A DNA stretch of 64,000 nt from Bacillus sp. DTU_2020_1000418_1_SI_GHA_SEK_038 (GCF_032341175.1 NZ_CP135435.1:4030001-4094000); one strand, 5' to 3'; positions 1 through 8,785 are shown, counted from the stretch's first letter. Translations and numbers: made by a program. The notes: generated from the sequence alone by a model not told the origin.

Positions 1-1
1 C

Positions 2-958
2 GTATTTATTTTTCTAACGATTCTGCTATCATGGAATACAACAAAATTTGTCGACCGTCTTGGGAAAATAATCACTCCAATTTTTGCAATATTGTTATTA
101 TTACTAATTGGAAAGTCAATTTTTACACCAATGGGAAGTATTGGACAACCTCAAGGAGAGTATATTCAAAGCGTTGATGCGTTTTTGAAAGGGTTTATAC
201 AAGGATACTACACAATGGACGTTCTCGCTGCATTTGTATTTGGGGGAATTTTCATTAAATCAATCAGTTCCTTAGGGATAAAGTCTGAAAAGGAAGTATC
301 GAAGCTATTTATTAAGGCAGGTATGGTCACCATTATCGGCTTGGTCGGACTACAAATCTCAATGGCATGGATCGGTGCTTCAAGTGTTGATGCTATTGGA
401 TTTAAGGAAAACGGAGGCGAAGTATTAGCACAAGGCTCAAAAGTTTTATTCGGGCAGATCGGAATTTATATCATCGGAACTATTATATTCTTAACTGGGG
501 TCACAACAAATGTAGCCTGTTTAGCAGCTGTTTCCGAATATTTCGAAAGAATTGTTCCTTCTATTTCTTATAAAAAGTGGCTAATTCTCTTTTCCATTTT
601 AAGCTTAATCATTACAAACTTTGGTCTCAACAAAATTTTGACAATGGCATCACCTATTTTACTATTACTCTATCCTTTAGCCATTGCTTTAATCGTTTTA
701 ATCTTTACAAATAATTTGTTTAAAGGTCATCAATCCGTTTATATTGGAACAATGATCGGCGTTGGGTTTGTTGCCATTCTTGATGCTCTAAAGGATGGCA
801 TTATTGCACCGGAAGCTATTAACAATATCTTCGGATTCATCCCCTTATTTGAAAATGGCGCCGGCTGGATTATCACAGGCCTTATCGGATTTGTAATCGG
901 CTTGATTGTAGCTAAATCGAGGAAAGAAACTGACGCGATGATTGAGATGGCTAGTTAG
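2..958 (+). CDS. brnQ: Branched-chain amino acid carrier (LIVCS/BrnQ family), 5' truncated by window edge
   Basis: The frame is open from the first bases of the window and ends in TAG, so about 318 C-terminal residues are present and the start lies outside. The product is a very hydrophobic polytopic membrane protein. It contains segments typical of the LIVCS family of sodium- or proton-coupled leucine/isoleucine/valine symporters: the IGKSIFTPMG stretch, a GVTTNVACLAA region, and a C-terminal helix pair before a short charged tail. Known family members have about 440 residues and 12 membrane helices, so roughly the first quarter is missing. A hairpin with a T-rich tail follows 28 bases downstream. 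I assign the family with good confidence from overall pattern; substrate preference is inferred from the family only. Confidence 0.85.
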   Translation, partial: VFIFLTILLSWNTTKFVDRLGKIITPIFAILLLLLIGKSIFTPMGSIGQPQGEYIQSVDAFLKGFIQGYYTMDVLAAFVFGGIFIKSISSLGIKSEKEVSKLFIKAGMVTIIGLVGLQISMAWIGASSVDAIGFKENGGEVLAQGSKVLFGQIGIYIIGTIIFLTGVTTNVACLAAVSEYFERIVPSISYKKWLILFSILSLIITNFGLNKILTMASPILLLLYPLAIALIVLIFTNNLFKGHQSVYIGTMIGVGFVAILDALKDGIIAPEAINNIFGFIPLFENGAGWIITGLIGFVIGLIVAKSRKETDAMIEMAS

Positions 959-985
959 GACCTCATTTATTTTTATCGATAGAGT

Positions 986-1013
986 ACCTCCTTCTGTTAT
1001 GAAGGGGGTTTTC
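986..1013 (+). terminator. Rho-independent terminator after brnQ
   Basis: ACCTCCTTC pairs with GAAGGGGGT across a TGTTAT loop and is followed by TTTTC. It lies just after the carrier's stop codon. Confidence 0.65.
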
Positions 1014-1198
1014 TTATCGACAGGAACATGAAATATACTATTGGTGACGAGTGGGATGATCGCATTTTTATAGGCTCTTGCAGCATTATCAACTATCAAG
1101 CTTAGATTTTTATATGGTCATCCAAAACGATAAGTGAAACATGACTGTGAAATAAGATTATTCGAGAGGTGATAGACACGTAGAGATTATGAGGATTT

Positions 1199-1471
1199 TC
1201 ATAGCTGGTGTTGATGCTTAAAACCTTTTATATAGCAAGTTCTCCTATCCTTTGAAAAAGAATAGTACACTTTATATTTATCGACTAGAATCCTATAGTT
1301 TCCTTGCCATTCGGGCTCATTCGCTGGCGTAGACTCCATAATCGAAAGTATTTTATTTTGAATATTAATCAACAATCTTTTTTTATAATCTTTTGTCTCA
1401 ATAGAACTAAAATAGGGGCTATTTATTCGAGCGAAGCTGCTCCTTGCTTCTGCTGTCCATTTCAATTCCAC
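1199..1471 (-). CDS. ParE/RelE-superfamily toxin of a type II toxin-antitoxin pair
   Basis: This 90-residue basic protein has the small ParE/RelE toxin layout: an N-terminal WTAEARSSF helix, a central helix with IQNKILSIME, and a C-terminal sheet with GNYRILVDKYKVYYSF, which resembles the YRI...Y-R-V-Y strand pair of RelE-type nucleases and gyrase-targeting ParE proteins. Translation appears to start at a GTG that directly abuts the TAA of the upstream gene, so the two are translationally coupled. Members either cleave ribosome-bound mRNA or block gyrase; the sequence does not tell which. The pairing with a short acidic protein immediately upstream supports the toxin role. Confidence 0.72.
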   Translation of the reverse strand: MELKWTAEARSSFARINSPYFSSIETKDYKKRLLINIQNKILSIMESTPANEPEWQGNYRILVDKYKVYYSFSKDRRTCYIKGFKHQHQL

Positions 1472-1723
1472 TTAAATATCACCCTTCTCAATTGCTTCCA
1501 ATAACTCATCTGAGGAATAAAGTCTCCCATTCAATATATCTTTATCTGCTCTTTCAAGCATATCTTTTAGCTCAATGTCTGTTTCAATATCCGATAAAAT
1601 CGTATCTTCTTTTAATCTTTGTATAACAAAAACTTCCCCTTCAACATCTATTACTGCTTTCGACTTTTTATTTAGTATTTTTTTTATGATTACAGCTTCA
1701 ATACCCTCAATTTTTTTTGCCAT
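1472..1723 (-). CDS. Antitoxin partner of the ParE/RelE-type toxin
   Basis: The product is an 83-residue acidic protein starting MAKKIEG. I chose this ATG rather than a longer upstream start because AAAAGGAGGG stands just ahead of it at normal spacing. The N-terminal half looks like a small DNA-binding or dimerisation fold with a beta hairpin (AVIDVEGEVFVIQRL); the C-terminal half is helical and acidic (SSDELLEAIEKGDI), typical of the toxin-wrapping tail of Phd- or RelB-type antitoxins. It precedes the toxin with no gap. The exact antitoxin family was not recognised, so the role rests on size, charge and operon order. Confidence 0.68.
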   Translation of the reverse strand: MAKKIEGIEAVIIKKILNKKSKAVIDVEGEVFVIQRLKEDTILSDIETDIELKDMLERADKDILNGRLYSSDELLEAIEKGDI

Positions 1724-1809
1724 TGAAATCCCTCCTTTTATTAACCTATTATACACGGAAAAAAAAGATATTCTACAAATCATATTCGATTGCCAAACCA
1801 ATTAAAGTA

Positions 1810-1838
1810 TTGACGTTGCTCCATTTAATCTATATGAT
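1810..1838 (+). promoter_or_regulatory. Sigma-A promoter for the SAM riboswitch/hom transcript
   Basis: TTGACG at 1810 and TATGAT at 1833 are separated by exactly 17 bases, about 25 bases before the riboswitch begins. Confidence 0.7.
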
Positions 1839-1862
1839 TATAAATAATTTCATAATTGCTAA

Positions 1863-1972
1863 TCTTCTTATCAAGAGAGGTGGAGGGACTGACCCTGCGA
1901 AGCCTCGGCAACCAGCATTCGCATGCACGGTGCCAATTTCAGAGGAATGATCACATTCCGAAGATGAGAAGG
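1863..1972 (+). promoter_or_regulatory. SAM-I (S-box) riboswitch
   Basis: The core has the S-box signatures in order: TCTTATCAAGAGAGGTGGAG, the GGGACTGACCCTGCGAAGCC segment, CGGCAACC, a variable hairpin, GGTGCCAATTTC, and a closing GATGAGAAGG that pairs back with CTTCTTATC. It is followed by an intrinsic terminator, the normal OFF arrangement when S-adenosylmethionine is bound. It sits 130 bases ahead of homoserine dehydrogenase, which fits control of the methionine branch. Confidence 0.95.
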
Positions 1973-2000
1973 TGGAACGGATTTTGTAATTTCATTCTTG

Positions 2001-2040
2001 CTCCCCTTCTGTCTTTATATGCAGAGGGGGTTTTTTATTT
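2001..2040 (+). terminator. Riboswitch-controlled intrinsic terminator
   Basis: CTCCCCTTCTG pairs with CAGAGGGGG and a TTTTTTATTTTTT tract follows. Its position between the S-box and the start codon makes it the expression platform. Confidence 0.85.
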
Positions 2041-2107
2041 TTTCACCTGTGGGGTTGCCCGCTCACCAGTTAACAAATCGAAAAACAATAACAGGAGGAA
2101 TGAATAC

Positions 2108-3313
2108 ATGTCAGCCATTCATATTGCATTATTAGGATACGGCACTGTTGGGAAGGGTGTCTATCAGACCGTAAAATCACATCAGAAGAAGCTCCAAGCC
2201 CTTTTTGGAAAAGAAGTGAAGATTGTTGGAATTCTTGTGAAAAATATTAATAAACACACTAATCCGGATGAAGATGTTCTTTTAACAGACGATTTCGAAA
2301 AAATCATTACACTAGAGCAGCTTGATGTTGTGATTGATGCCATTGTTGGAAAAGAGCCATGCTTTTCCTACTTGCAGCAGGCGATTAAACGGGGCTGTCA
2401 TGTCATTACGGCGAACAAGGAAATGTTTGCCCATCATGGCGGGCAATTAAAACATTTAGCAAGTGAATATGGTGTTTCACTCGGCTTTGAAGCAACGGTC
2501 GCTGGCGGGATTCCTGTGATCCAAACACTAAAGCAATTGCTAAATGTCAACAACATCGAAAAAGTCCAGGGTATTCTTAACGGCACATCTAATTTTATTT
2601 TGACAAAGATGAGAGAAGAAAACTTACCATTTGCATCAGCATTGAAGCTGGCTCAGGAAAAAGGCTATGCCGAAGCGGATCCGACAAATGATGTAGACGG
2701 CTATGACGCCTTCTACAAAGCGGTGATCTTAAGTGAGCTTGCATTTGGGGAGGCGCCGAACTGGGATGAGTCGATCAGAGAGGGAATTCGGGGAATCACA
2801 CCCGAACAAATTGAAGTTTTTTCATCATTAGGCTTTCGGTTTAAGCATGTCGCTTCGATTGAACGGACTGCTAGTGGAATTCTATGCACCGTAAAGCCTG
2901 TGCTTGTGAATGAACAGCATCCCTTTTACCATGTGGAAGGTGTCCAAAATGCTGTTTCCATTAATGGGGATATTGTTGGGAATATTAGCCTACAAGGCCC
3001 GGGAGCAGGAATGCTTCCAACAGCAAGCGCGATGATCGAGGACTTGGCACATATTCATACAAAAAGCGTAACTCGGCCATATACCGAACAAAACCTAGAA
3101 GGAAATGAGGCTTCTACTCTTTCTTTTTGGGCAATCGGTGGGGATGTAAATGCCACGACTCTGCCAACCCCTATACAAGTGATTGAAAGAATTCATCCGA
3201 ACGTGCTAATCGTCCGGGCACCAGAGGAGACCATGTATGCTATTCATTTGCCGAATGTACATGTCTATCAAATTCTGGGAGAGGTGGCGTTTAGGGAAGT
3301 GGTTTTGAGTTAG
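2108..3313 (+). CDS. hom: Homoserine dehydrogenase, short form, under SAM control
   Basis: The enzyme reduces aspartate semialdehyde to homoserine at the branch toward threonine and methionine. The 401-residue product starts at an ATG preceded by AGGAGG; a longer upstream frame runs through the riboswitch and was rejected. Residues 4-17 carry the Rossmann motif IALLGYGTVGKG. NGTSNFILTKM and the EADPTNDVDGYDA stretch followed by YKAVIL mark the catalytic domain with its active-site lysine. The region after about residue 310 is shorter and more divergent than the full ACT domain of the common 430-residue threonine-sensitive enzyme, so feedback inhibition may be altered. S-box control suggests this is the methionine-dedicated copy, with another hom elsewhere; that is inference. 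Confidence 0.92.
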   Translation: MSAIHIALLGYGTVGKGVYQTVKSHQKKLQALFGKEVKIVGILVKNINKHTNPDEDVLLTDDFEKIITLEQLDVVIDAIVGKEPCFSYLQQAIKRGCHVITANKEMFAHHGGQLKHLASEYGVSLGFEATVAGGIPVIQTLKQLLNVNNIEKVQGILNGTSNFILTKMREENLPFASALKLAQEKGYAEADPTNDVDGYDAFYKAVILSELAFGEAPNWDESIREGIRGITPEQIEVFSSLGFRFKHVASIERTASGILCTVKPVLVNEQHPFYHVEGVQNAVSINGDIVGNISLQGPGAGMLPTASAMIEDLAHIHTKSVTRPYTEQNLEGNEASTLSFWAIGGDVNATTLPTPIQVIERIHPNVLIVRAPEETMYAIHLPNVHVYQILGEVAFREVVLS

Positions 3314-3340
3314 CAATAGATGAATTTTGAATGAAAAACA

Positions 3341-3380
3341 GGAGGAAAAAAGTTTATTCATTTCCTCCTTAAATTTTTTC
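3341..3380 (+). terminator. Terminator after hom
   Basis: GGAGGAAA pairs with TTTCCTCC across a short loop and is followed by TTAAATTTTTTC. Confidence 0.7.
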
Positions 3381-3469
3381 TTGTTTAGTGAGATGAAATA
3401 ACACTTTGACAGAGGAGTTGAAAGTTTGTCAGCCAATCACAGCAGGTTGTTGGGAATGGAAGCCAAGTA

Positions 3470-3690
3470 CGAACATACATATTAATCAAACGTTTTAATT
3501 AAAGTGCCTACAGCCCTTGTGCGGCAAGCGTTTGAGGCTGTTTAATCAAGCGTTTGATTAACACCCTTCCCCAGGATTTTGGGAATGGGAAACCAATACG
3601 AACATACATATTAATCAAACGTCTAATTAAAGTGCCTACAGCCCTTGTGCGGCAAGCGTTTTCGGCTGTTTAATCAATCGTTTGATTAAG
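3470..3690 (+). repeat. Family E repeat: two tandem units of paired AATCAAACG palindromes
   Basis: Two units spaced about 120 bases apart each begin TACGAACATACATATTAATC, carry an AATCAAACGTTTT-type palindrome, a GCCTACAGCCCTTGTGCGGC segment, and a second palindrome TTTAATCAAGCGTTTGATTA. The same palindrome pair recurs at about 41.3, 44.2, 53.8-54.4, 56.8 and 63.85 kb. A lone copy of the family B motif (GTTTGTCAGCCAATC) precedes it at about 3423. Confidence 0.85.
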
Positions 3691-3833
3691 AACATTTTTA
3701 TCTTTATAAAATAAGAGACTACTCAAAGGAAGTAGTTTCGATTATATAGGGAAAAATTAATAAACATATAGAATAGATACAAGTTTGTAAAATAATAATT
3801 GAAGACTTTGTATTTGTGTAGTGAGAGAAATTA

Positions 3834-4030
3834 ATGCGGACATTGTGAATCCGTTATTTTCATTAAATGGCGCTAATTGAAGGGCTAAGCGGACACCGAG
3901 TGCGTTATTTACGAAAAAACATAAGGAAACCGGTGCTTTTTTAGCGAATAACGGAACCTATGTCCTCAAGCATACAGTATTAGCCCCTTTTACCGCATAT
4001 AACGGAACTGCTGTCCGCCAAGCTCAGATA
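3834..4030 (+). repeat. Family A MITE-like element, copy 1
   Basis: The ~197-bp segment starts ATGCGGACAT, contains CTAAGCGGACAC and ends CTGTCCGCC, so its outer ends are imperfect inverted repeats. Closely similar copies lie at 6391, 6934 and, inverted, 46171. It has no coding potential. The spacer between this and the flanking genes shows nothing else recognisable. Confidence 0.85.
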
Positions 4031-4079
4031 GACAAGGAGATTTATTTCAGGTGCCTTATTTTTATTCGATGTTAATGCT

Positions 4080-4114
4080 AAAAAAATAAGGCCAAATCAG
4101 TATCCGATTTGGCC
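4080..4114 (-). terminator. Terminator of the chemoreceptor gene
   Basis: On the minus strand GGCCAAATC pairs with GATTTGGCC and is followed by TTATTTTTTT. Confidence 0.75.
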
Positions 4115-4186
4115 ATCTAATTAGTATGCGATTTACAAAGTTCCCCAACAAAATCTTTTCAAAGAGTGACTATCCCTGTACCCTAC

Positions 4187-6181
4187 CTACTCCAGCTTAA
4201 ATTTAGCCACTGCCTTTTGAAGCTCGTCACTCAGTTCTGTCAATTGTTCTGCTGATTCGGCTACGGACTGAATGGCTGTGACCTGCTCGTCCGTTGAGGC
4301 ACTGACTTCTTCACAGGCGGCCGCTGATTGCTCAGCCATCGCAGCCATTGAATGAATACTGTTTAGAACGTCCGCTTTCCCTACGGCAATATGGTCCATT
4401 TCATCATGAACTTGGAAAATCGACTGCCTTAATTTCTCGACAATTTCCGAAATAGAATGGAAGCTTGACTCTGTTGTGTTGACGGCATCTGCCTGCTGGG
4501 AGAAGTTTTCCTTCGTTTTGTTCATGGATTCAACAGCAAGAAGTGCTCCACTCTGGATGGTTGTAATCGTCTGTTTCACTTCATCTGTTGCCACTACCGA
4601 TTGTTCAGCTAGCTTTCTAACCTCCTCAGCAACAACAGCAAATCCCTTGCCATGTTCACCCGCTCGTGCGGCTTCAATGCTAGCATTTAATGCAAGCAGG
4701 TTTGTTTGAGAGCTAATGTCGGTAATCGTTTTAATCACGAGCTCAATTTGTTGAATTTTTTCCTCAAGATCATGAATGACTTCTTCCATTGAATCAAGGT
4801 ATTTATGTGATTCAGTAAATGAACCCTTTAAATGATTTACTTGGTGAATACCCGACTGATTCATTTCATCCGCTTTTTCTGCTAGATTAGTCATGTCTGT
4901 GGCATGTGCACTAATTTCATTAATTTTATTACTTAAATGTTCGGATAATTGATTAGCCGCCTCCGCCTCTTGTGCCGCAGTTGTGGCACCCTTGGCTACT
5001 TCAGTAATGGCCGCCGCAATTTCCTCACTGGATGCATTCGTTTCCTCTGATATGGCACTTAAGCTTTCGGCCGATTCCTTCACATTATTCACTGAGTAGT
5101 TCACGAACATTAATACCGATTTCATGTTGCCTAACATATGATTGAACTGCGAACTTAATTCACCAATCTCATCATTTGTCGTAACGGCTGCTGATACGGT
5201 TAAATCCCCATTAGCCATTCGATTGACAGCTTGTTTTAAAGAAATAATTGGCTTCGTAATTCTTGACGCCACAAAGTATGTAACAGCGCTAGCAATCAAC
5301 AAAGCGACTAACGAGATAATAAAAATATTCATTCTAATCTGTTTTGCACTTACTAACAGATCATCGTATGTAAAGGCGGCTCCTATTTTCCAAGATGTAC
5401 TTGGAATTGTATTATAAACTAACAGCTTGTTTTCACCTTCATCACTATATGAAGAAACACCAGCAGCTTCGTTGTACATCTTTTTAATATAAGGCTGGTC
5501 CATTAAGTTTTCACCTTGTTTTTCCGGGTGGACAATGGCTACGCCCTCCTTAGAAAAAACAAATGAATATCCGTTATAGCCAATTTTAGCCTCTTCAACT
5601 ATTTTTGTAATAGCTGTCAATTTCATATCTAGGCCAATCACGCCAACAATGCCGCCACCTTTTTCAATGGCATAGGATGACGTGACTACAAGCTCCTTCG
5701 TAGCTGAATCAATATATGGCTCACTCCAAACGGCTTGACCCGGATTTTCTACCGCGAGTTTATACCAGCCCTTTGAGGTCGGATCAAAATCATCCCCTAA
5801 ATCAGCCTTAGGCATAATCTGCAAGTCTTTCTTTGGAGTTGCTACGTAAATAGAAGTTACATCTTTATATTTATCTAAAAAGTTATGTAAATTTCTGTCT
5901 AATTCATTTTCAGCATCTATTTTTTCCGCTGTTCCGGACAGTTCCATATAATCCTCCACTTCCCTTGAATCAGCCACAAATTTCATGCCCAATTCATGTT
6001 GGCTCATAGCCAGTTGAAGGGAGTGTGCCATTTCGGCAACAATACTATTTGTTTGCTCAACTACACTTTTTTCTATTGAACTTTTTGTTTGATGATCAAC
6101 AAAAACACTAACAGCCAACACTGTCAAAGCTAAAAGAATGACAAAAAGAGCAATCAACTTCCCCTTTATAGATTTAAACAT
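4187..6181 (-). CDS. Methyl-accepting chemotaxis protein with dCache sensor
   Basis: This 664-residue membrane chemoreceptor binds ligands outside the cell and controls the CheA kinase. A membrane helix at about 9-29 leads to an extracellular double-Cache domain of about 250 residues ([20 protein letters not shown] and [13 protein letters not shown] are typical Cache segments). A second helix at about 281-303 is followed by a HAMP domain ([18 protein letters not shown]). The cytoplasmic coiled coil carries the highly conserved hairpin tip around residues 487-525 ([34 protein letters not shown]). Length and order match the standard Bacillus TlpA/McpB type; ligands of those relatives are often amino acids, but the ligand here is unknown. 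It is a single-gene unit with its own terminator, flanked by family A repeats. Confidence 0.95.
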   Translation of the reverse strand: MFKSIKGKLIALFVILLALTVLAVSVFVDHQTKSSIEKSVVEQTNSIVAEMAHSLQLAMSQHELGMKFVADSREVEDYMELSGTAEKIDAENELDRNLHNFLDKYKDVTSIYVATPKKDLQIMPKADLGDDFDPTSKGWYKLAVENPGQAVWSEPYIDSATKELVVTSSYAIEKGGGIVGVIGLDMKLTAITKIVEEAKIGYNGYSFVFSKEGVAIVHPEKQGENLMDQPYIKKMYNEAAGVSSYSDEGENKLLVYNTIPSTSWKIGAAFTYDDLLVSAKQIRMNIFIISLVALLIASAVTYFVASRITKPIISLKQAVNRMANGDLTVSAAVTTNDEIGELSSQFNHMLGNMKSVLMFVNYSVNNVKESAESLSAISEETNASSEEIAAAITEVAKGATTAAQEAEAANQLSEHLSNKINEISAHATDMTNLAEKADEMNQSGIHQVNHLKGSFTESHKYLDSMEEVIHDLEEKIQQIELVIKTITDISSQTNLLALNASIEAARAGEHGKGFAVVAEEVRKLAEQSVVATDEVKQTITTIQSGALLAVESMNKTKENFSQQADAVNTTESSFHSISEIVEKLRQSIFQVHDEMDHIAVGKADVLNSIHSMAAMAEQSAAACEEVSASTDEQVTAIQSVAESAEQLTELSDELQKAVAKFKLE

Positions 6182-6390
6182 AACTACTGACTCCCCCTGA
6201 TATAATAAATTTTACCTTTTACACTTTACCACATAAAACCCACTTTACTTTTAATTAAGATAGTTAACATTTTTCAAAAAATTGATAAGGGATGCGTCCG
6301 GTGGATTGGAGATTGGGTGAAAAAACTATAGAGGGATTAGAAGTAATTTCGATAGTAGGGAGAAAACTTTAAAAACAATAAATTACAGTA

Positions 6391-6580
6391 ATGCGGACAT
6401 TAGGACCGTTATTTTCATTAAATGTCCCTAATTTGGGGGCTAAGCGGACACGGAGTACGTTATTTATGAAAAACACTTAAAAATCACAGCTATTTTACAA
6501 AATAGCGGATTCTATGACCGCAAACATAAGGAATTAGCCCGTTTTATCACAAATAGCGGCACTGGTGTCCGCCAGGCCTG
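6391..6580 (+). repeat. Family A MITE-like element, copy 2
   Basis: It begins ATGCGGACATTAGGACCGTT and ends AGCGGCACTGGTGTCCGCC. The two ends form a ~22-bp imperfect terminal inverted repeat. The internal order CTAAGCGGACAC ... CATAAGGAATTAGCCC matches copies 1 and 3. Confidence 0.85.
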
Positions 6581-6678
6581 ATCTCAGTGGATTGAACTTT
6601 GTCCAACAGCCCTTTCTTTAACCAATAAGGTCAAGGAATCAAACCAACCTTGACCTATCAATTCACAAGCTCCTTTTA

Positions 6679-6837
6679 TTAACCAAGCGGATACCTCAGC
6701 ATCGGTTTTGAATCTTTCTTTTGAATTTCTACATTTTGAGGACGTCTAGGAAAGGATCCCTTCCCTTCGTCAGGGCCTGTTATGGTATTTCGCACGTCAA
6801 GCTGATTCCCTGTTACCTCAATTGGTCTTTCATCCAT
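6679..6837 (-). CDS. Small hypothetical protein, 52 residues
   Basis: A 52-codon frame starts ATGGATGAAAGACC and ends TAA. GGAGGAATTCCGA stands immediately before the ATG, a strong ribosome site at good spacing. The peptide is polar, with no membrane segment; it begins MDERPIEVTGNQLD and ends KPMLRYPLG, with a proline/arginine patch in the middle. Downstream, AAGGTCAAGG and CCTTGACCT at 6627-6656 form a hairpin that may end the transcript. I do not recognise the family. The site between two family A elements suggests an old gene in a spacer that accumulated insertions. The ribosome site and clean frame make it more likely real than random. Confidence 0.55.
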   Translation of the reverse strand: MDERPIEVTGNQLDVRNTITGPDEGKGSFPRRPQNVEIQKKDSKPMLRYPLG

Positions 6838-6933
6838 TCGGAATTCCTCCTTAGTTGTGTTACTGCATTTTTAGTATTCCATTGGCAACAGGAATTAGTA
6901 CATGGATTGAAAAGGAGATTATCTTGAAGAAAT

Positions 6934-7132
6934 GAATGTGGACATCAGGTTCGTTATTTTCATTAAATGCCCCAATTTCAGGGGCTAAGCGGACACAGAA
7001 TGCGCTATTTACGAAAAAACACAAAGAAATCACTGCTTTTTTACAAAATAGCGTCACCTATGTCCGCAAACATAAGGAATTAACCCATTTTGTCACATAT
7101 AACGGCGCTGGTGTCCGCCAGGTTCGGATAGA
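6934..7132 (+). repeat. Family A MITE-like element, copy 3
   Basis: It starts AATGTGGACATCAG and ends GGTGTCCGCCAGGTTCGGAT. An open frame crosses it, but this merely follows the repeat sequence and has no ribosome site. Confidence 0.85.
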
Positions 7133-7175
7133 TAAGATTAGAAATCGCGGCTTTCTGTAACGAAGGCGTCTTCTC

Positions 7176-7460
7176 CTAATTTAAATCTTTTCCCATTGAA
7201 TTTTTGCTATTTCTAGTTTGATTCAACCTCTGAACACTAGGCCAAATCCCAACAAGGAAAAAGCACACTCCCGCCAAAAATGAAGCAAATATCCAGAAAT
7301 TCATCCCAAAGCCAATTAATTGGTGTGCCCCTTCAAAATAAGTAACCTCTGGCGTATTGATGTACGAAGACATAATAGCAGCCGTTATATGTTTCGAAGC
7401 GTACAAAAACGCGGCAATAGCTATGAAAAAGCAGCCTACAGCCGCAAAAGGCTTGTTCAT
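7176..7460 (-). CDS. Small two-helix membrane protein
   Basis: The 94-residue product has two likely membrane helices, near residues 5-28 (FAAVGCFFIAIAAFLYA) and 49-73 (GFGMNFWIFASFLAGVCFFL), and a polar, lysine- and asparagine-rich C-terminal tail that should lie in the cytoplasm. AGAGGTGAAATC precedes the ATG. It lies 18 bases after the gene at 7479 on the same strand and is probably co-transcribed with it. No family was recognised. Small membrane proteins of this type often attach to larger complexes, but no partner is visible here. Confidence 0.65.
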   Translation of the reverse strand: MNKPFAAVGCFFIAIAAFLYASKHITAAIMSSYINTPEVTYFEGAHQLIGFGMNFWIFASFLAGVCFFLVGIWPSVQRLNQTRNSKNSMGKDLN

Positions 7461-7478
7461 GATTTCACCTCTTTTTCT

Positions 7479-7898
7479 CTATTTATATAGCTCTTTATAG
7501 GCAATCACCTTTAATGCCAGGATTTCTTCGTCTGTTAATTTCCCCTGAATCTCCTGAAGGATTTCTTCTTTTGAAATGGTCCCTTCTTGCACTTGTACTC
7601 GAATATCATTCAGTTCAGAGATGCCAACTTTTTTAATGAGAACCTTTGTAGCCTCTTGTTTTGTCGTAAAAGGCAATTTGCTGCTGTCAGCCGTTTCAGC
7701 CTCTTCTATGAAGGACTTTAAATCAGGATCACTTTCAATTGTCTTCTTAATCTCCTCTATTTCCCCACTGTTCTCAAGCTCAGAGGAAATAGTCGACACG
7801 AGTTCATCCGAAGCCACTTTAGTACCAAAATGATAAACACCATAGCCTATGGCCCCTAGCAAAATAACCGTTATCATTAAAAATTTTAAAAATCTCAT
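7479..7898 (-). CDS. Membrane-anchored hypothetical protein, 139 residues
   Basis: I take the ATG at 7898 (MRFLKFLMITVIL) because AAAGGAGTGTAAG precedes it; a longer upstream frame has no ribosome site and would spoil the membrane signal. One N-terminal helix (residues 4-22) is followed by an extracytoplasmic acidic, helical region with a periodic pattern (SSELENSGEIEEIKKTIESD) and a C-terminal half carrying TISKEEILQEIQGKLTDEEI. The second half resembles a short helical repeat of the kind seen in small Bacillus sporulation or cell-envelope proteins, but no family was identified. It is the first gene of a two-gene unit. Confidence 0.65.
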   Translation of the reverse strand: MRFLKFLMITVILLGAIGYGVYHFGTKVASDELVSTISSELENSGEIEEIKKTIESDPDLKSFIEEAETADSSKLPFTTKQEATKVLIKKVGISELNDIRVQVQEGTISKEEILQEIQGKLTDEEILALKVIAYKELYK

Positions 7899-7961
7899 TT
7901 TCTTACACTCCTTTTGGGGGAAGATACCCCTCACTTTAGTGGGCACCATTTATAATACTAA

Positions 7962-7996
7962 ACAAAAGTCACTTTGCTTTGAAAGTGACTTTTGTT
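7962..7996. terminator. Strong symmetric hairpin ahead of the 7479 gene
   Basis: ACAAAAGTCACTTT and GAAAGTGACTTTTGTT form a nearly perfect 13-15 bp stem with a very small loop. The stem is A/T rich at its base on both strands, so it could end transcription in either direction or act as a leader attenuator for the minus-strand unit. Confidence 0.5.
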
Positions 7997-8052
7997 CCCA
8001 TTATACGTTATATTAGGTAAAATCGGCGAAAAAGTGATGTGCCTAACCACTT

Positions 8053-8130
8053 TCAGTTAATCCGCTCCGCCTTCCCCGAAATGATACTTTTTATAGGAAA
8101 CCTCGTCATTGAACCTTTCATAATTACCAT
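8053..8130 (-). CDS. Possible 25-residue peptide
   Basis: A short frame (MVIMKGSMTRFPIKSIISGK, then AERIN) follows AAGGAGGCG at ideal distance from its ATG, a ribosome site better than expected by chance. Basic and slightly hydrophobic. Nothing else supports it; it may be a leader peptide or non-functional. Confidence 0.3.
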   Translation of the reverse strand: MVIMKGSMTRFPIKSIISGKAERIN

Positions 8131-8373
8131 TTGAGACGCCTCCTTATCAAAACGCGTTCAATTATCATAAACTATTTCCTTTTACCACCGAAATGCAATA
8201 TTAAGTTTTAGCTTACAAAATCACCTTTTTACCCATTTTCGTTATTTCTCGAATATCCCTCTTTGTTATTATGGTAATAGCGAAACAGAATTTGAAAAAT
8301 GGACTGCAAAACGTACGAAATAACATGTAATATCTCAAAAATATCATTTATTAAAACAATCACTGGAGAGTCA

Positions 8374-8631
8374 ATGATGAGTAAAAAAAGAAAAACCAAA
8401 CACAAGAAAAGGAAGCAAACAGAGGACTTTGGAACCTGTTCATTTTACTGCAAACCTTGCAATTACACATTTGAGATCGCGTGGCAAACGATATGGGACA
8501 TACAAGAAATGACCCATGGCTATGTGGGCTTCCATACGACCGATACGTATATTTCCTGTCCGAAGTGTGAAAGAATAATCGATGAGAATGATGAAGTGGA
8601 TCCTTTTAATGATGACCCTTTATTTAAGTAG
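8374..8631 (+). CDS. Zinc-ribbon-like small protein, 85 residues
   Basis: I choose the ATG at 8374, preceded by CTGGAGAG, over an unsupported start 75 bases upstream. A basic head (MMSKKRKTKHKKRKQ) is followed by cysteines C22, C26, C29 and, after about 32 residues, C62 and C65 (ISCPKCERIIDE). The spacing CxxxCxxC...CxxC fits a small structural zinc ribbon. The C-terminus is very acidic (DENDEVDPFNDDPLF). Such proteins can bind nucleic acids or act as redox or structural adaptors; no specific role can be read here. Single-gene unit with repeat-rich sequence on its downstream side. Confidence 0.65.
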   Translation: MMSKKRKTKHKKRKQTEDFGTCSFYCKPCNYTFEIAWQTIWDIQEMTHGYVGFHTTDTYISCPKCERIIDENDEVDPFNDDPLFK

Positions 8632-8745
8632 TCCTCACCTGCTGTCTTTTTTTAATTAGCGATGGCACACATTCGTTAGAACAAACGTAATAGCAGAGCC
8701 TGTCTAGAAAATAAGATTTTGGGCAGGTTTAGATTAATTGATTAG

Positions 8746-8785
8746 AACCTGTCCAGTAAACTAGCTTTTTTGGACAGGTTTTGAT
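8746..8785 (+). terminator. Perfect 10-bp hairpin, probable terminator
   Basis: AACCTGTCCA at 8746 and TGGACAGGTT at 8771 are exact inverted repeats, followed by TTGATG. A related imperfect hairpin (CCTGTCTAG ... GGGCAGG) lies just before it. It may serve the zinc-ribbon gene about 110 bases upstream. Confidence 0.45.

Noticed and set aside
845..1099. Minus-strand frame overlapping the end of brnQ
   Set aside because: Shadow of the carrier gene and its terminator, without a ribosome site.
1856..2107. N-terminal extension of homoserine dehydrogenase
   Set aside because: The extension is translation of the riboswitch and terminator; AGGAGG before 2108 marks the true start.
4187..6181. Naming the chemoreceptor mcpB or tlpA
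   Set aside because: The dCache region is variable between paralogs and cannot be matched by eye.
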